DNA of 39,935 nucleotides from Oscillospiraceae bacterium (GTDB lineage Bacteria > Bacillota > Clostridia > Oscillospirales > Ruminococcaceae): assembly GCA_014799325.1 (NCBI GenBank), contig JAAVIE010000054.1, positions 1 through 39,935 of the forward strand. Reading direction: 5' to 3'. Shown in pieces: positions 16,728-25,597 of the stretch; the stretch's first letter is position 1, and every line of letters begins with the position of its first letter. The position numbers and the translations under genes were made by a program. The notes under the pieces were generated by a model. The model did not search any database. It was not told the origin of the DNA and worked only from the letters and a program-made list of their open reading frames with translations.

Positions 16728-16860
16728 TGTAAAATTATCTTTTGATTGATAAGGAGTTTTCTCCTTTTCAATATATAGGTGTCGGATATTGCTCCGATGC
16801 TGTTTCCACGGCGCTTAGAGCCAAGGCTTTAAGTTAATATTTTAAAAGGAGGTGAAAAAC
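16728..16860 (+). promoter_or_regulatory. Structured 5' leader of fliK, class unknown
   Basis: After the promoter there are three possible stems: AAGGAG/CTCCTT (16751-16766), TCGGA/TCCGA (about 16782-16797), and CTTAGAGCC/GGCTTTAAG (about 16814-16833, one G-T pair, tight loop). Then comes the ribosome binding site AAGGAGGTG. I do not recognise a known riboswitch; the c-di-GMP motif is not present. Confidence 0.4.
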
Positions 16861-19494
16861 ATGAACACAAAGGTAAATCTGATCATGCCTGTCAAAAGTG
16901 GCGAAAGTCCTATGATGAACAGAAGCTCCAACAAGCTTTTCAAGAATGGCGCCGGTACCAATATGTTTGACAAATTTAAAGGCGCAGGCGAGATCGGTTC
17001 TTTTTCCGAAAGGCTGAAAGAGATCTCACAGGACAACCGAATAACATTGGAACCCGGTCCTAAGTTCAGAGAACCCGACGCAGGTCTCAATCCTGTAAAG
17101 CCCAGATTGGAAAAGCAGGGCGGAGTTACAACACCCGTTTATTCCGATAAGGAAGGGGTGGCAGACAAGGGTCTTCAGCCTGTGACCGAGATAAGCTCAG
17201 ATGCGGCTTCCGATATGGCTGTTGATAATGGTTTTTCTGTACAGAAGCCTGTCAGTGCCGATAACGGTCAGACAGACAGCGAGCTTTTGAGATCCTTTGG
17301 CTACAATGTTACCGCTGCCGATGAGGGTAATGAAAATCTTGCTGATGTCAATAATCAGTCCGTTCTTTTACAGCTTCAGGGAATTTATGCGCCTGCTGCC
17401 AATACAGTTAATGATGAGGAAACTGTTTTGGACGATGTTCAGGGCGAGGGCGACAATGAGGAAGTTGAGCTTGTTCAGGGTGTTGATACTGAGAACAAGA
17501 CAAGTATCGTCAATCCTTCCGACGTTAGTTCCGAAATATTGACCGAGATCGTTAAGACCGAAAAGACAGAGGAGGTCAATGTTCCTGTACAGAACAGCGT
17601 TAAGGATGACAAGACGGACAAAGCTGACAAAACAGACAATGCTGACAAGACAGGTAATTCCGCTGTTAGGGGAAAACCTATTCAGGCGGCGGCACTGTTC
17701 AAGGGTTCTCTTGAAGAGCTTTTCAAGCAGGGCGAGATACTTTTCGGCGATATTATCACTTTTAAAGTGACCGACAAGGGAATATTTATCGGCGGAGAGG
17801 GCGACAGCACAGAAGATCTGGCAAATCTTGTTGACGGAGACTTTTTGCAGAAAATCTTTGACGTATTAAGCGGGACTCTTGAAAACATTGATACGCCTAC
17901 GGTAAGCGATCAGTTCAGACAGCTGCTGATCTCTGCGATCCAAAAAGCAGTTTCCGATATGCACGATCCTGTTAAGAAGGAAGAGGAGTATCAGGAGAAG
18001 CTTGTCGAGTTCCTTATGAAGTTCGTTGACGCTATCACAGGCAAGGACGACGAGGACGATGACAAGAAGGTCGCTTTGGAGAGCGATGACCCTAAGAACA
18101 AGGGTGATTTGCTGTTACAGATCGTTGAAAATCTTATTGAAGCGGCGAAGAAAAACGCTGATGACGACAGCAAGAAGGATGACTATACTGCGGGCATCTA
18201 CATAAGCGCTTTTGAGATAGGCTTGCTTAATTCCGAACAGGGTGAAGAGACCGAGGCTGACCCCACTGAGGCAGTTGAACAGGTATCAAATGTCGAAAAC
18301 AGCACAAATAGCACAAGCACCGAAAAGGAACCTGTGCATAAGGCAGTTGAAAACGCTGTTGATGTGACAGAGGTCAATGGGGAAAGAACAGTACGTTATT
18401 CCGCAGCTGCTGAAAACAATACGGTTTATTCCGATACTGCCCAGCAGAATGTTGTTTATCCCGAAGAAAAGGTCGAAGCAGTTTTTGAGAATGCAAAGGC
18501 TTTTGCTGATGTTGATGCTGTAGGTCAGCAGGCAGCCGTTAACGCTGATGCCGTTGAAGCTGTCAATGTTAATGCTGATGCAGTTCAAACCGTCAATGTT
18601 CAGAAAACAGAAAATGTTGATGTTGAAAACGTACAGAGCGTAAGCTTTGACAATGTTTACCAAGTCGTACAGCCTGCAGAGACGGACGGAAAAAGTTCTC
18701 AGGGCAATACAGACAGTAAGAGGGGAACTGCGGCTTCTATTTCCACGGCTAACCGCTACGGACACAAGGTTCGTGACAATACCGATGAGGTCGATGAGCT
18801 TAAAAGACTTTTCGGCATCAAGTCCAGCCGTGACGACAAGAAGATGAAGGAAAAGAACGACATTCTTGACAGCAAGGACGAGGACGGCGAAGAGACCAAG
18901 ACAGGCGTTGACGAAAATCAGGGCGCTGTAAAGGCTATTGGCGAGAACACCGATGAGGAAAGCACAGAGCTTCTTGAAGGCATCGACAAGAGCATCATCG
19001 AATCTGTTACTCTTGAAGCTATCAAGGCAGATAACACTGCGGTGGCAAAGGGCTTTACTCCCGATGAAAACGGTGCTAAGCAGATAGCGGCGCAGATCAT
19101 TTCCGAAATGCTGAACAATTTGTCTGACGGCACACGTTCTGAAAGAACCGTTACTACTCTTACAATGACCTTGAATCCTGAAAGCCTTGGTAAGATCACT
19201 ATGAAGGTATCTGAGGAAGCGGGCAAGATCAGTCTTATGGTGACAGCTCACAATAAGGAAACTGCGGAAATCCTCACACAGAGAATGGAAGCTATGCAGC
19301 AGGCGGCAAAGGACAGCGGCACTCAGCTTGAAAAGTATCAGGTAGTCTACGGACCTGAGCAGGATAGCAGAGCAGGTCAGCAGAACTATGACGGCAGCAG
19401 CAAGAATCCTTATGTAAGACAGGACGCTGAGGAAACTCAGAAGGACGAGAGCGGCAGCCAGTTTGCGGATTTTTTGAAGCAGCAGGCAGTCTGA
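16861..19494 (+). CDS. fliK: Flagellar hook-length control protein FliK
   Basis: Secreted ruler that fixes hook length and switches export specificity through FlhB. 877 residues, much longer than the usual 400-600. The C-terminal hook-length domain is recognisable at about 745-845: TLTMTLNPESLGKITMKVS followed by ISLMVTAHNKETAEIL and a Gln-rich end. Residues 1-740 are polar and largely low-complexity, with Asp/Lys repeats (about 245-265) and Val-Asn-Ala repeats such as VNADAVEAVNVNADAVQTVN (about 560-580). I chose the ATG at 16861, preceded by AAGGAGGTG; a GTG 9 nt upstream overlaps that site. An extended ruler region is compatible with a long hook, which is inference. Confidence 0.9.
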   Translation: MNTKVNLIMPVKSGESPMMNRSSNKLFKNGAGTNMFDKFKGAGEIGSFSERLKEISQDNRITLEPGPKFREPDAGLNPVKPRLEKQGGVTTPVYSDKEGVADKGLQPVTEISSDAASDMAVDNGFSVQKPVSADNGQTDSELLRSFGYNVTAADEGNENLADVNNQSVLLQLQGIYAPAANTVNDEETVLDDVQGEGDNEEVELVQGVDTENKTSIVNPSDVSSEILTEIVKTEKTEEVNVPVQNSVKDDKTDKADKTDNADKTGNSAVRGKPIQAAALFKGSLEELFKQGEILFGDIITFKVTDKGIFIGGEGDSTEDLANLVDGDFLQKIFDVLSGTLENIDTPTVSDQFRQLLISAIQKAVSDMHDPVKKEEEYQEKLVEFLMKFVDAITGKDDEDDDKKVALESDDPKNKGDLLLQIVENLIEAAKKNADDDSKKDDYTAGIYISAFEIGLLNSEQGEETEADPTEAVEQVSNVENSTNSTSTEKEPVHKAVENAVDVTEVNGERTVRYSAAAENNTVYSDTAQQNVVYPEEKVEAVFENAKAFADVDAVGQQAAVNADAVEAVNVNADAVQTVNVQKTENVDVENVQSVSFDNVYQVVQPAETDGKSSQGNTDSKRGTAASISTANRYGHKVRDNTDEVDELKRLFGIKSSRDDKKMKEKNDILDSKDEDGEETKTGVDENQGAVKAIGENTDEESTELLEGIDKSIIESVTLEAIKADNTAVAKGFTPDENGAKQIAAQIISEMLNNLSDGTRSERTVTTLTMTLNPESLGKITMKVSEEAGKISLMVTAHNKETAEILTQRMEAMQQAAKDSGTQLEKYQVVYGPEQDSRAGQQNYDGSSKNPYVRQDAEETQKDESGSQFADFLKQQAV

Positions 19495-19554
19495 ATTCGG
19501 ATCTCTGATTCCAAAATAACAAAATAGCCTTTTAAAAGGCGGAAAGGAGAGCGA

Positions 19555-20340
19555 ATGGCATCATTAAACACCAATCCTACCACCAGCCCGGCGGATACGC
19601 TCAGTAAGTATGCGGAATATTTCCAGGATTCAAACTCCAACAGTATGATCTCCATTGAGACCTTCTACAAGCTGCTTATGGCGGAAATGACAAACCAGGA
19701 TCCCTTGGAGCCTACCTCAAACACCGAGTTTGTGTCGCAGCTGGCAAGCTTCTCGGCATTGCAGACCAACTCCGACAGCCTTTACTACAACACGATCGCT
19801 TATGCTACGGGTCTTGCGGGAAAAGTTGTTACTATTGCTACACAGGGTGCGTCGGCAGACGATCTGAAGGTTGTTACAGGAGTTGTTACAGGAGTTGACA
19901 TCAGCGACGGCAAGAACATCGAAGTCGTTGTCAACGGCGAGAGATACAAGCTCAGCAATGTAATGAACGTTGCAGGTTCTTCCACAAATATTGCGGGAAC
20001 TTCAATGGGTTCGGACGGAGCTTATGCGGTAAGCCTTATCGGAAAAAGCGTTACTGTAAATTCTCTTACTGAATCGGGCAGCAGTGTGCTGGATATCGGT
20101 ATTGTTGACAGCGTGGAGATCAAGAACGGCGAATACCGTGTAGTTGTAAACGGTTATTCTTACGCTCTGGACGATGTTCTCAAGGTTCAGAATCCCACCG
20201 CGCAGACAGAAGAGACCGATAAAGAGGATGATATACCCGTAAACACGGAAACCTCTATCATTGAAGATAATGAAGAGGAAGAGAACGGTACAACCGAAAA
20301 CACAGAAACCTCTATCACGGAAGAAGAGGGAAACGATTAA
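19555..20340 (+). CDS. flgD: Flagellar hook assembly (cap) protein FlgD
   Basis: Hook scaffold that caps the growing hook. 261 residues. The FlgD N-terminal signature is clear (FYKLLMAEMTNQDPLEPTSN, about 36-55, then EFVSQLASFSALQ). The middle part is beta-rich, as in the Tudor/FnIII-like FlgD domains. The last 45 residues are an acidic tail in which NTETSI occurs twice, so the tail contains an internal duplication. AAAGGAGA before the ATG. It lies between fliK and the TIGR02530-type gene, the usual Firmicute order. Confidence 0.93.
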   Translation: MASLNTNPTTSPADTLSKYAEYFQDSNSNSMISIETFYKLLMAEMTNQDPLEPTSNTEFVSQLASFSALQTNSDSLYYNTIAYATGLAGKVVTIATQGASADDLKVVTGVVTGVDISDGKNIEVVVNGERYKLSNVMNVAGSSTNIAGTSMGSDGAYAVSLIGKSVTVNSLTESGSSVLDIGIVDSVEIKNGEYRVVVNGYSYALDDVLKVQNPTAQTEETDKEDDIPVNTETSIIEDNEEEENGTTENTETSITEEEGND

Positions 20341-20375
20341 AATTCACATAACTTTGCGAAACGGAGGCGAGAGTT

Positions 20376-20789
20376 ATGCTGCTTAATGAATTTCTGAAAA
20401 CCAGAAATCAGGGCATCGTAAGTCAGCCTGTTGAAACCTCTGCTATTCCTCAAAGCAATAATAACGAGGTCAGAGTAAACGAACGGGGAAACTCTTTCGC
20501 AGACGAGTTAAAGACTCTTATAGCAGGTAAAAGCGCAGTACAGTTCAGCAACCACGCGATCAAACGGCTTGAAAGCAGAGAGATAGACGTAACGGAAAAC
20601 GACACTCTCCAAAGGCTTAACAAGGGCGTTGAGTTGGCGTCACAGAAGGGCTGCGGACAGTCGCTGATACTTATTGACAACACGGCTTATATTGTGAGCG
20701 TGGACAACAATAAGGTAATTACCACGGTATCACAGGCAGATCTAAAAGAAAACGTATTTACAAACATCGACTCAACCGTTATCGTATGA
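20376..20789 (+). CDS. Flagellar operon protein of the TIGR02530 type
   Basis: A 137-residue soluble protein found between flgD and flgE in many Bacilli and Clostridia. The recognisable part is VQFSNHAIKRLESREIDVTE (about 55-74), then LNKGVELASQKGCGQSLILI and a C-terminal VDNNKVITTV. The role is not established; position suggests hook assembly or its regulation. ACGGAGG precedes the ATG. Family placement is by pattern and context. Confidence 0.82.
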   Translation: MLLNEFLKTRNQGIVSQPVETSAIPQSNNNEVRVNERGNSFADELKTLIAGKSAVQFSNHAIKRLESREIDVTENDTLQRLNKGVELASQKGCGQSLILIDNTAYIVSVDNNKVITTVSQADLKENVFTNIDSTVIV

Positions 20790-20811
20790 TATTGGACCGA
20801 AAGGAAATATC

Positions 20812-20926
20812 GCTCTCTTGACCGATTGACAGAGAGCAGCGGGGCGTGGAGGAGTGAGGGCGATCTTTGATTGTAAGCAATCTTTGATTGCAAACACTCT
20901 TTCGGGGGAGTATCGAATATACTCCC
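20812..20926 (+). promoter_or_regulatory. Two hairpins upstream of flgE
   Basis: GCTCTCT/AGAGAGC (20812-20837) and GGGAGTAT/ATACTCCC with a CGAAT loop (20906-20926). Between them ATCTTTGATTG occurs twice. There is no T-run, so these are likely mRNA structures ahead of the abundant hook protein message. Confidence 0.55.
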
Positions 20927-20977
20927 TCGGACAGCTCCGAAAAAGCGGTGAGTCCCTACAGAAAGGACTATAAAGCT

Positions 20978-22918
20978 ATGATGAAATCACTTTACTCCGG
21001 TGTGGCAGGTCTTAAGGTTCACAACCAGAGAATGGACGTTATCGGTAACAACATTTCCAACGTAAACACTACTGCATTCAAAGCCAGCACAGTAACCTTC
21101 AAGGATATTTTCTATCAGAACAAGAGCGAGGCTACCACAGGTAACATCATCAAGGGCGGTAGAAACGCTAACCAGATCGGTTATGGTGCAAACTTGGGTG
21201 CTGTTGAGCAGGTCATGACTCAGTCGGGTCTTACATATTCCGATATTCCCACAGACTGTGCTATACAGGGTGAAGGCTTCTTCCGTGTTATGGATAAGGT
21301 AGGCAACATCTACTATACTAGAAACGGTTCTTTCCACATTGATAACTATGGCAACCTCTGTGACCCTAACGGTAATATCGTTCTGGGTGTAAGCGGAGAT
21401 CCTACAAACGTTGACGCTTCCAGCAACAGGATCAACCTTTACGTTCCTCCTATTGAGGATAAGGCTGCAAGCGTAAGCAAGACATTTAAGTTTGACGGCG
21501 ATTCTTATAACTATACTATTTCCAACAGACTTGTTGGACCTCAGGGAAATATTTCTCTTACTATCATTGATCTTGAAGACGGCGAGACTCCTTTTGCTGT
21601 ACAGAATAGCTCCAGCCTCACCGTTTATATGAATCTTAACGGCGACTATGAAACTGTTGCGCAGTTCCAGCAGGCATTTGACGACGCCCTTGCAATGGGC
21701 GATATTGACCTTGGAAGAGAATTTGGCATCGACTTTGAATTCGAGACACTTCCTTGGGACGTTACTCCCGTTAAGTCCGAGTACACTGCAACAGGAGACG
21801 GCGTAAACCTTATTTTGACAGCAGGCGAGGCAGGACCCGACGGTGACGGCTTTACTATCACTATGGCAACAAATGCCAACGCAACAGCCGTTGACGCACG
21901 TTGGAATGACGATACGCTTACAATAACTATTCCTGCTTCGGGAACAGTAACAGCAGGTCAGATTGAAGCTGCAATTCAGGAAGCAGCCGGCGGTAATAAA
22001 TACAAGCAGCTTTCTGTTTCCGGACAGGATATCAATGCAGCCGATGCCGGAGCAATAACCGTTACTCAGACAGATGACGGTGAAGTAGGTGTATTGCAGC
22101 GTCCTATAAGAGCGCAGAACAGTTTTACAATAGGAAAAGAGCTTAAGCTCACCTTTACCGCAGAGCAGGGCGGTGATAAGCCTAACGGCTACGAGATCAA
22201 CCTTAAGCTGAATGATAAGCTCACCGAGCCTGTTGCAAGATGGAGCGAGGGCGTTCTCACAATTTCCGTTCCTTCCACCAAGGACTTGACCGAAGCTGAT
22301 ATCAACAAGCTCCTTAAGGAAGCTGCGGGGGATAACCAGAGCAAGGGACTTACCGTAACTATCGAAAGATTGAACGCCACATCCGGCGAATGGGAGCGTA
22401 CAGAAGGTGATACACTTACCAGCACCGATCTTGAATTGATAGGCGAAAACACCTACAGAACAGCATTAACAGGCGGTGTAAACGGCTTCTTCAAGGATTT
22501 TGCAGACGCTATGGACACTGTTAAGCTGGTAGACGGACGTTATGCCGCAGAGCAGACCACCAAGGATCTGGATCAGATCTATATCGACGACGACGGCGTT
22601 ATCTACGGTGTTCACGCTATCCACGGCACTATCGCTATGGGTCGTATCGACTTGGCAGTATTTGAGAACCCCATGGGTCTTAACCAGGTTGGTACATCTT
22701 ACTGGCAGCCTTCTCTCAGCTCAGGCGATCCTGAGGTCAAGACTCCTAACGATGTAGGTGTTGGCTCTATCGTTTCCAATGCTTTGGAAATGTCCAACGC
22801 AGACCTTTCACAGGAGATCTCCGATATGATCATTACACAGAGAGGCTTCCAGGCTAACTCCCGTGTTATCACCGTTACCGATACAATGCTTGAAGAGCTT
22901 GTAAACCTGAAGAGGTAA
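20978..22918 (+). CDS. flgE: Flagellar hook protein FlgE, enlarged
   Basis: Main hook subunit. 646 residues against about 400-450 in many relatives. The N-terminal axial region is MKSLYSGVAGLKVHNQRMDV with GNNISNVNTTAFK; residues 92-160 carry the typical QGEGFFRV and YYTRNGSFHIDNYGNL. The C-terminal region shows LEMSNADLSQEISDMIITQR and the closing axial helix. Between about 170 and 490 three modules of similar pattern follow each other (about 178-240, 275-340, 387-452), each with a G-rich turn, an LT(I/V) strand and an AA-rich helix. The start at 20978 is set by AAAGGA 10 nt upstream; an upstream TTG/ATG-poor extension has no ribosome binding site and crosses a hairpin. Confidence 0.94.
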   Translation: MMKSLYSGVAGLKVHNQRMDVIGNNISNVNTTAFKASTVTFKDIFYQNKSEATTGNIIKGGRNANQIGYGANLGAVEQVMTQSGLTYSDIPTDCAIQGEGFFRVMDKVGNIYYTRNGSFHIDNYGNLCDPNGNIVLGVSGDPTNVDASSNRINLYVPPIEDKAASVSKTFKFDGDSYNYTISNRLVGPQGNISLTIIDLEDGETPFAVQNSSSLTVYMNLNGDYETVAQFQQAFDDALAMGDIDLGREFGIDFEFETLPWDVTPVKSEYTATGDGVNLILTAGEAGPDGDGFTITMATNANATAVDARWNDDTLTITIPASGTVTAGQIEAAIQEAAGGNKYKQLSVSGQDINAADAGAITVTQTDDGEVGVLQRPIRAQNSFTIGKELKLTFTAEQGGDKPNGYEINLKLNDKLTEPVARWSEGVLTISVPSTKDLTEADINKLLKEAAGDNQSKGLTVTIERLNATSGEWERTEGDTLTSTDLELIGENTYRTALTGGVNGFFKDFADAMDTVKLVDGRYAAEQTTKDLDQIYIDDDGVIYGVHAIHGTIAMGRIDLAVFENPMGLNQVGTSYWQPSLSSGDPEVKTPNDVGVGSIVSNALEMSNADLSQEISDMIITQRGFQANSRVITVTDTMLEELVNLKR

Positions 22919-23059
22919 TTTCTCTGAGGTCTAAAGCTTAAAAGGCTTCTTGACGGGTGATCTTGGGTATTCTCGTGAATTATCGGGAATGCTTTTGGGA
23001 ACACGTTCATGATTTTATGATCTTATGAATTTATACCGAATTTCGGTATTTGGCTTACC

Positions 23060-23085
23060 CTCTCCTGTAGGCTGCTACAGGAGAG
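23060..23085 (+). promoter_or_regulatory. Perfect hairpin between flgE and flbD
   Basis: 11-bp stem CTCTCCTGTAG/CTACAGGAGAG, loop GCTG, no following T-run. Probably protects or defines the 3' end of the flgE message after processing. Confidence 0.65.
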
Positions 23086-23206
23086 GAGATAATGCCAAAA
23101 GTGATAAAAGACTTTACTGAAAGTCAAAAATACCGTTTTTGTTCTTTTTGTCTTTTACGAAAACGGTGGGTTTAAACGTTTAAATACTTTATATTTTAAA
23201 TATTTT

Positions 23207-23236
23207 AAGGAGCAATGCTTTTGCATTGATTTGATC
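23207..23236 (+). promoter_or_regulatory. Split ribosome binding site of flbD with a hairpin in the spacer
   Basis: AAGGAG (23207-23212) is 24 nt from the flbD ATG, too far to work directly. The intervening CAATGC-TTTT-GCATTG (23213-23228) is a perfect 6-bp hairpin; if folded, the effective spacing falls to 8 nt (23229-23236). Confidence 0.6.
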
Positions 23237-23455
23237 ATGATTTTTCTTACTAAATTGGGCGGTAAGCAGTTTATGCTTAATGAGGATAATATAGAAACGG
23301 TGACACAGAGTCCCGATACCATTGTGGTTTTAAACAACGGTCACAGCTATATCGTTCAGGAATCTATGGACGAGATCATGGAAAAAATTATCGCATTTAA
23401 CCGCAGCAGCAGAAAAAGTCTCAGCAGAAGAAACAGCGATTTAAATTCCGACTGA
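23237..23455 (+). CDS. flbD: Flagellar FlbD/SwrD-family protein
   Basis: Small protein of 72 residues found between flgE and motA/fliL in Firmicutes; the Bacillus subtilis homologue SwrD increases flagellar motor power. The family pattern is clear: MIFLTKLGGKQFMLNEDNIE, then TPD-like SPDTIVVLNNGHSYIVQES. The C-terminus is basic and Ser-rich (SSRKSLSRRNSD). I chose the ATG at 23237 because family members start MI-x-LT; an in-frame TTG 6 nt upstream is possible. Its ribosome binding site is unusual. motA and motB directly follow, fitting a role at the stator. Confidence 0.88.
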   Translation: MIFLTKLGGKQFMLNEDNIETVTQSPDTIVVLNNGHSYIVQESMDEIMEKIIAFNRSSRKSLSRRNSDLNSD

Positions 23456-23531
23456 TCCGCAAATATTGCGTTAAATTATACAGGCAGTATTAGTATATAG
23501 CTGCCAAATAAGAAAAAACGGAGGGTTTATT

Positions 23532-24317
23532 GTGAATATTACGATTATAATAGGCTGGGTGCTGGCCTTTGGTCTTACGATCTTTGGTATTATGAACGGA
23601 GGACAATTCAGCTACTTCGTAGATATCCCCAGCTTGGCTATTACCGTAGGAGGTACCTTGGGCGGACTTATAGCCAGCTTCCCGCTTTCAACGCTGAAAT
23701 CCCTTCCCGTACTTTTTAAAATAGCGTTTATACCTCCTAAGTATGATCCTCAGAAGTATATCGACGAAATTTGCGAGTACGCAAGGATCGCAAGAAGCCA
23801 GGGTATCCTTACTCTTGAAGACAGCGCCAACAAGGCAAAGGATCCTTTTATGAAGAAGAGTCTGCTTTTGCTGGTTGACGCCAACGATACGGAAAAGATC
23901 CGTGAGATGCTGGAGGAAGCTATCAGCTTTACCGATGACCGTCATGCCGCTAACTGCGCGTTCTTTGAAAAGGGCGCTGCGCTGGCTCCTGCATTCGGTA
24001 TGTTGGGTACGCTCGTTGGTCTGGTAAACATGCTGAAGACAATGGCTGAAAACCCCGATAACCTGGGTTCCGCCATGGCTACGGCGCTGATCACCACCTT
24101 CTACGGTTCGCTTTTGGCTAACGTTATATTTGCGCCTATAGACAGTGCGCTGAAGAATGCCAACGCAAACGAGATCTTGTGTATGCAGATAATTTGTCAG
24201 GGAGCAATGGCTATCGCTTCGGGCTTTAACCCCACGCTTATCAGAGAAAAGCTTGAATTTATGATCGCCGACAAGGATCTGAAGAAATCGGAGGGCGGCG
24301 GAGCCACTTCCGAGTGA
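23532..24317 (+). CDS. motA: Flagellar stator protein MotA
   Basis: Ion-channel stator subunit in the cytoplasmic membrane, 261 residues with four membrane segments (about 4-24, 32-50, 150-172, 183-203). The cytoplasmic loop between TM2 and TM3 is present, and the TM3-TM4 region is characteristic: ALAPAFGMLGTLVGLVNMLK and ATALITTFYGSLLANVIFAP. The start is GTG at 23532, with GGAGGG about 8 nt upstream. Proton or sodium use cannot be told. Followed by motB after 208 bp that contain a promoter. Confidence 0.95.
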   Translation: MNITIIIGWVLAFGLTIFGIMNGGQFSYFVDIPSLAITVGGTLGGLIASFPLSTLKSLPVLFKIAFIPPKYDPQKYIDEICEYARIARSQGILTLEDSANKAKDPFMKKSLLLLVDANDTEKIREMLEEAISFTDDRHAANCAFFEKGAALAPAFGMLGTLVGLVNMLKTMAENPDNLGSAMATALITTFYGSLLANVIFAPIDSALKNANANEILCMQIICQGAMAIASGFNPTLIREKLEFMIADKDLKKSEGGGATSE

Positions 24318-24373
24318 TCAATAAAATTTGTAGAAAAATTTTATTTGATTTTCAAGAATACAGCTATTTCCAT

Positions 24374-24402
24374 TTGCAAAATTAAAAGAAATATGTTATA
24401 CT
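24374..24402 (+). promoter_or_regulatory. Extended -10 promoter before motB
   Basis: TTGCAA (24374-24379), 17-nt spacer, TATACT (24397-24402) with TG one base upstream. It would allow motB and downstream switch genes to be made separately from motA. Confidence 0.6.
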
Positions 24403-24525
24403 ATATAGATGAAGTCGGTAAAAGCTTGGACTAAGGGCTTTTTGTCGAGCTTTGCGGCTGTCATCGGTCATAGGCGCAGATATTATTTGTAAGCGCTGAC
24501 GGAATCAAGGAAGGAGGCAGACGAA

Positions 24526-25557
24526 ATGGCTAAGAAAAAAGAACGTCCGAAGATAAACGCCGACGCCTGGATGGCTACATATTCGGACATGGTTACGCTG
24601 TTGATGTGCTTTTTCGTTATGCTTTATGCATCTTCCACTCCCGATTTGGTAAAGTGGCAGTACATTTTCCAGAACTTCACTTCTTCGGGTTCTTATGTAA
24701 ACCCCTTTGTATTGGACGAGGATCCCCTCAAAACAGACAATCCCAATGATGATGACGGAAATACCACCAAGCCTCCAGCAAGTGACGGTGATGTTGAAGG
24801 CGCTACCCTTACAGACTTCAGCGAATTGGCAGGCTGGCTGGCAGGTGTTGCGGATTCAAGCGAATTCGGCGAGGATATCACCATTTCCGTAAGCTCCAGC
24901 GGTTCTATTACCATAAGATTCAAGGATGGAGTTTTGTTCAAACCCAACAGCGCCGAGCTTACCAACGAGGGAAGAAGGGCTATAAATCAGTTTTTGCCCG
25001 GTATCAAGGCGGTAAGAGATTATATTGCGCAGATGGTGGTTTCCGGTCATACAGCCAAGGCTGTGAGCGAGATCAACGACTGGGATCTTTCCGCTGCCCG
25101 CGCTTCTTCGGTAATAAAGCACATAGATTATCAGAGGACGGTGGAGCAGGAGGTCTTCAAGCTGGAAGCCTGGGGTCCAAACAAGCCCCTTGCAGACAAC
25201 GACACGGAGGAAGGCAGAAGCCAGAACCGCCGCGTCGAGATCACCATTATAAGAAACGAAAACAACACAGTTAGCAATGCTACTTTGCAGGATATACTCA
25301 CCTACGACTACGGCATCGCTCAAGGCGGATCCGGATTCAACCACCCCACCGACGAGGATAAGATCAAGGATATTCTCGACAAATTCGAGGATAAGTACGG
25401 CACCAACGTCAGCCAGGAGGGAACGGTGGAGGGCAACGAAAGCGGCCCTGTTATCCCCGGAGAAGTCACCGGTATTCCCGACGACCTGATCCATGAGGTG
25501 GACGAGAACGGAAATATTATTGAGAACGGCGGCGGGTCTGAGGACGACGGAGATTAA
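24526..25557 (+). CDS. motB: Flagellar stator protein MotB
   Basis: Stator subunit anchored to peptidoglycan. 343 residues. A short basic N-terminus precedes one membrane helix with the ion-binding aspartate (YSDMVTLLMCFFVMLYA, Asp21). The periplasmic OmpA-like domain is at about 125-245: LFKPNSAELTNEGRRAINQF, VSGHT, and NRRVEITI as the peptidoglycan-binding end. An extra acidic, Gly-rich tail of about 90 residues follows. Good GGAGG ribosome binding site. Confidence 0.95.
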   Translation: MAKKKERPKINADAWMATYSDMVTLLMCFFVMLYASSTPDLVKWQYIFQNFTSSGSYVNPFVLDEDPLKTDNPNDDDGNTTKPPASDGDVEGATLTDFSELAGWLAGVADSSEFGEDITISVSSSGSITIRFKDGVLFKPNSAELTNEGRRAINQFLPGIKAVRDYIAQMVVSGHTAKAVSEINDWDLSAARASSVIKHIDYQRTVEQEVFKLEAWGPNKPLADNDTEEGRSQNRRVEITIIRNENNTVSNATLQDILTYDYGIAQGGSGFNHPTDEDKIKDILDKFEDKYGTNVSQEGTVEGNESGPVIPGEVTGIPDDLIHEVDENGNIIENGGGSEDDGD

Positions 25558-25597
25558 AGCCTCAATGAAAATTGCAAAGCTGCAGATTGCTTAAAAT

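Larger units (their letters stand above)
16525..16860. other. fliJ-fliK spacer: repeat remnant, promoter, structured leader
   Basis: 336 bp without a gene. It holds a degenerate 47-bp-type unit (about 16580-16600, core CTCACAACTT), a minimal copy of the composite palindrome (16601-16632), a sigma-A promoter (16692-16720) and a leader of about 130 nt with several possible hairpins. Confidence 0.75.
22919..23236. other. flgE-flbD spacer with hairpins
   Basis: 318 bp, no gene. It contains a palindrome ACCGAATTTCGGT (about 23036-23048), a perfect 11-bp stem CTCTCCTGTAG/CTACAGGAGAG with a GCTG loop (23060-23085) without T-run, an inverted pair ACCGTTTT/AAAACGGT (about 23133-23167) and the flbD ribosome binding site with its hairpin. 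Confidence 0.75.

Noticed and set aside
16728-16860. c-di-GMP riboswitch in the fliK leader
   Set aside because: The conserved GEMM core sequences are not there; only unspecific stems are seen.
20888-20977. Longer FlgE start 30 codons upstream
   Set aside because: No ribosome binding site, the region crosses a perfect hairpin, and FlgE proteins start at the MKSLYSGVAG motif.
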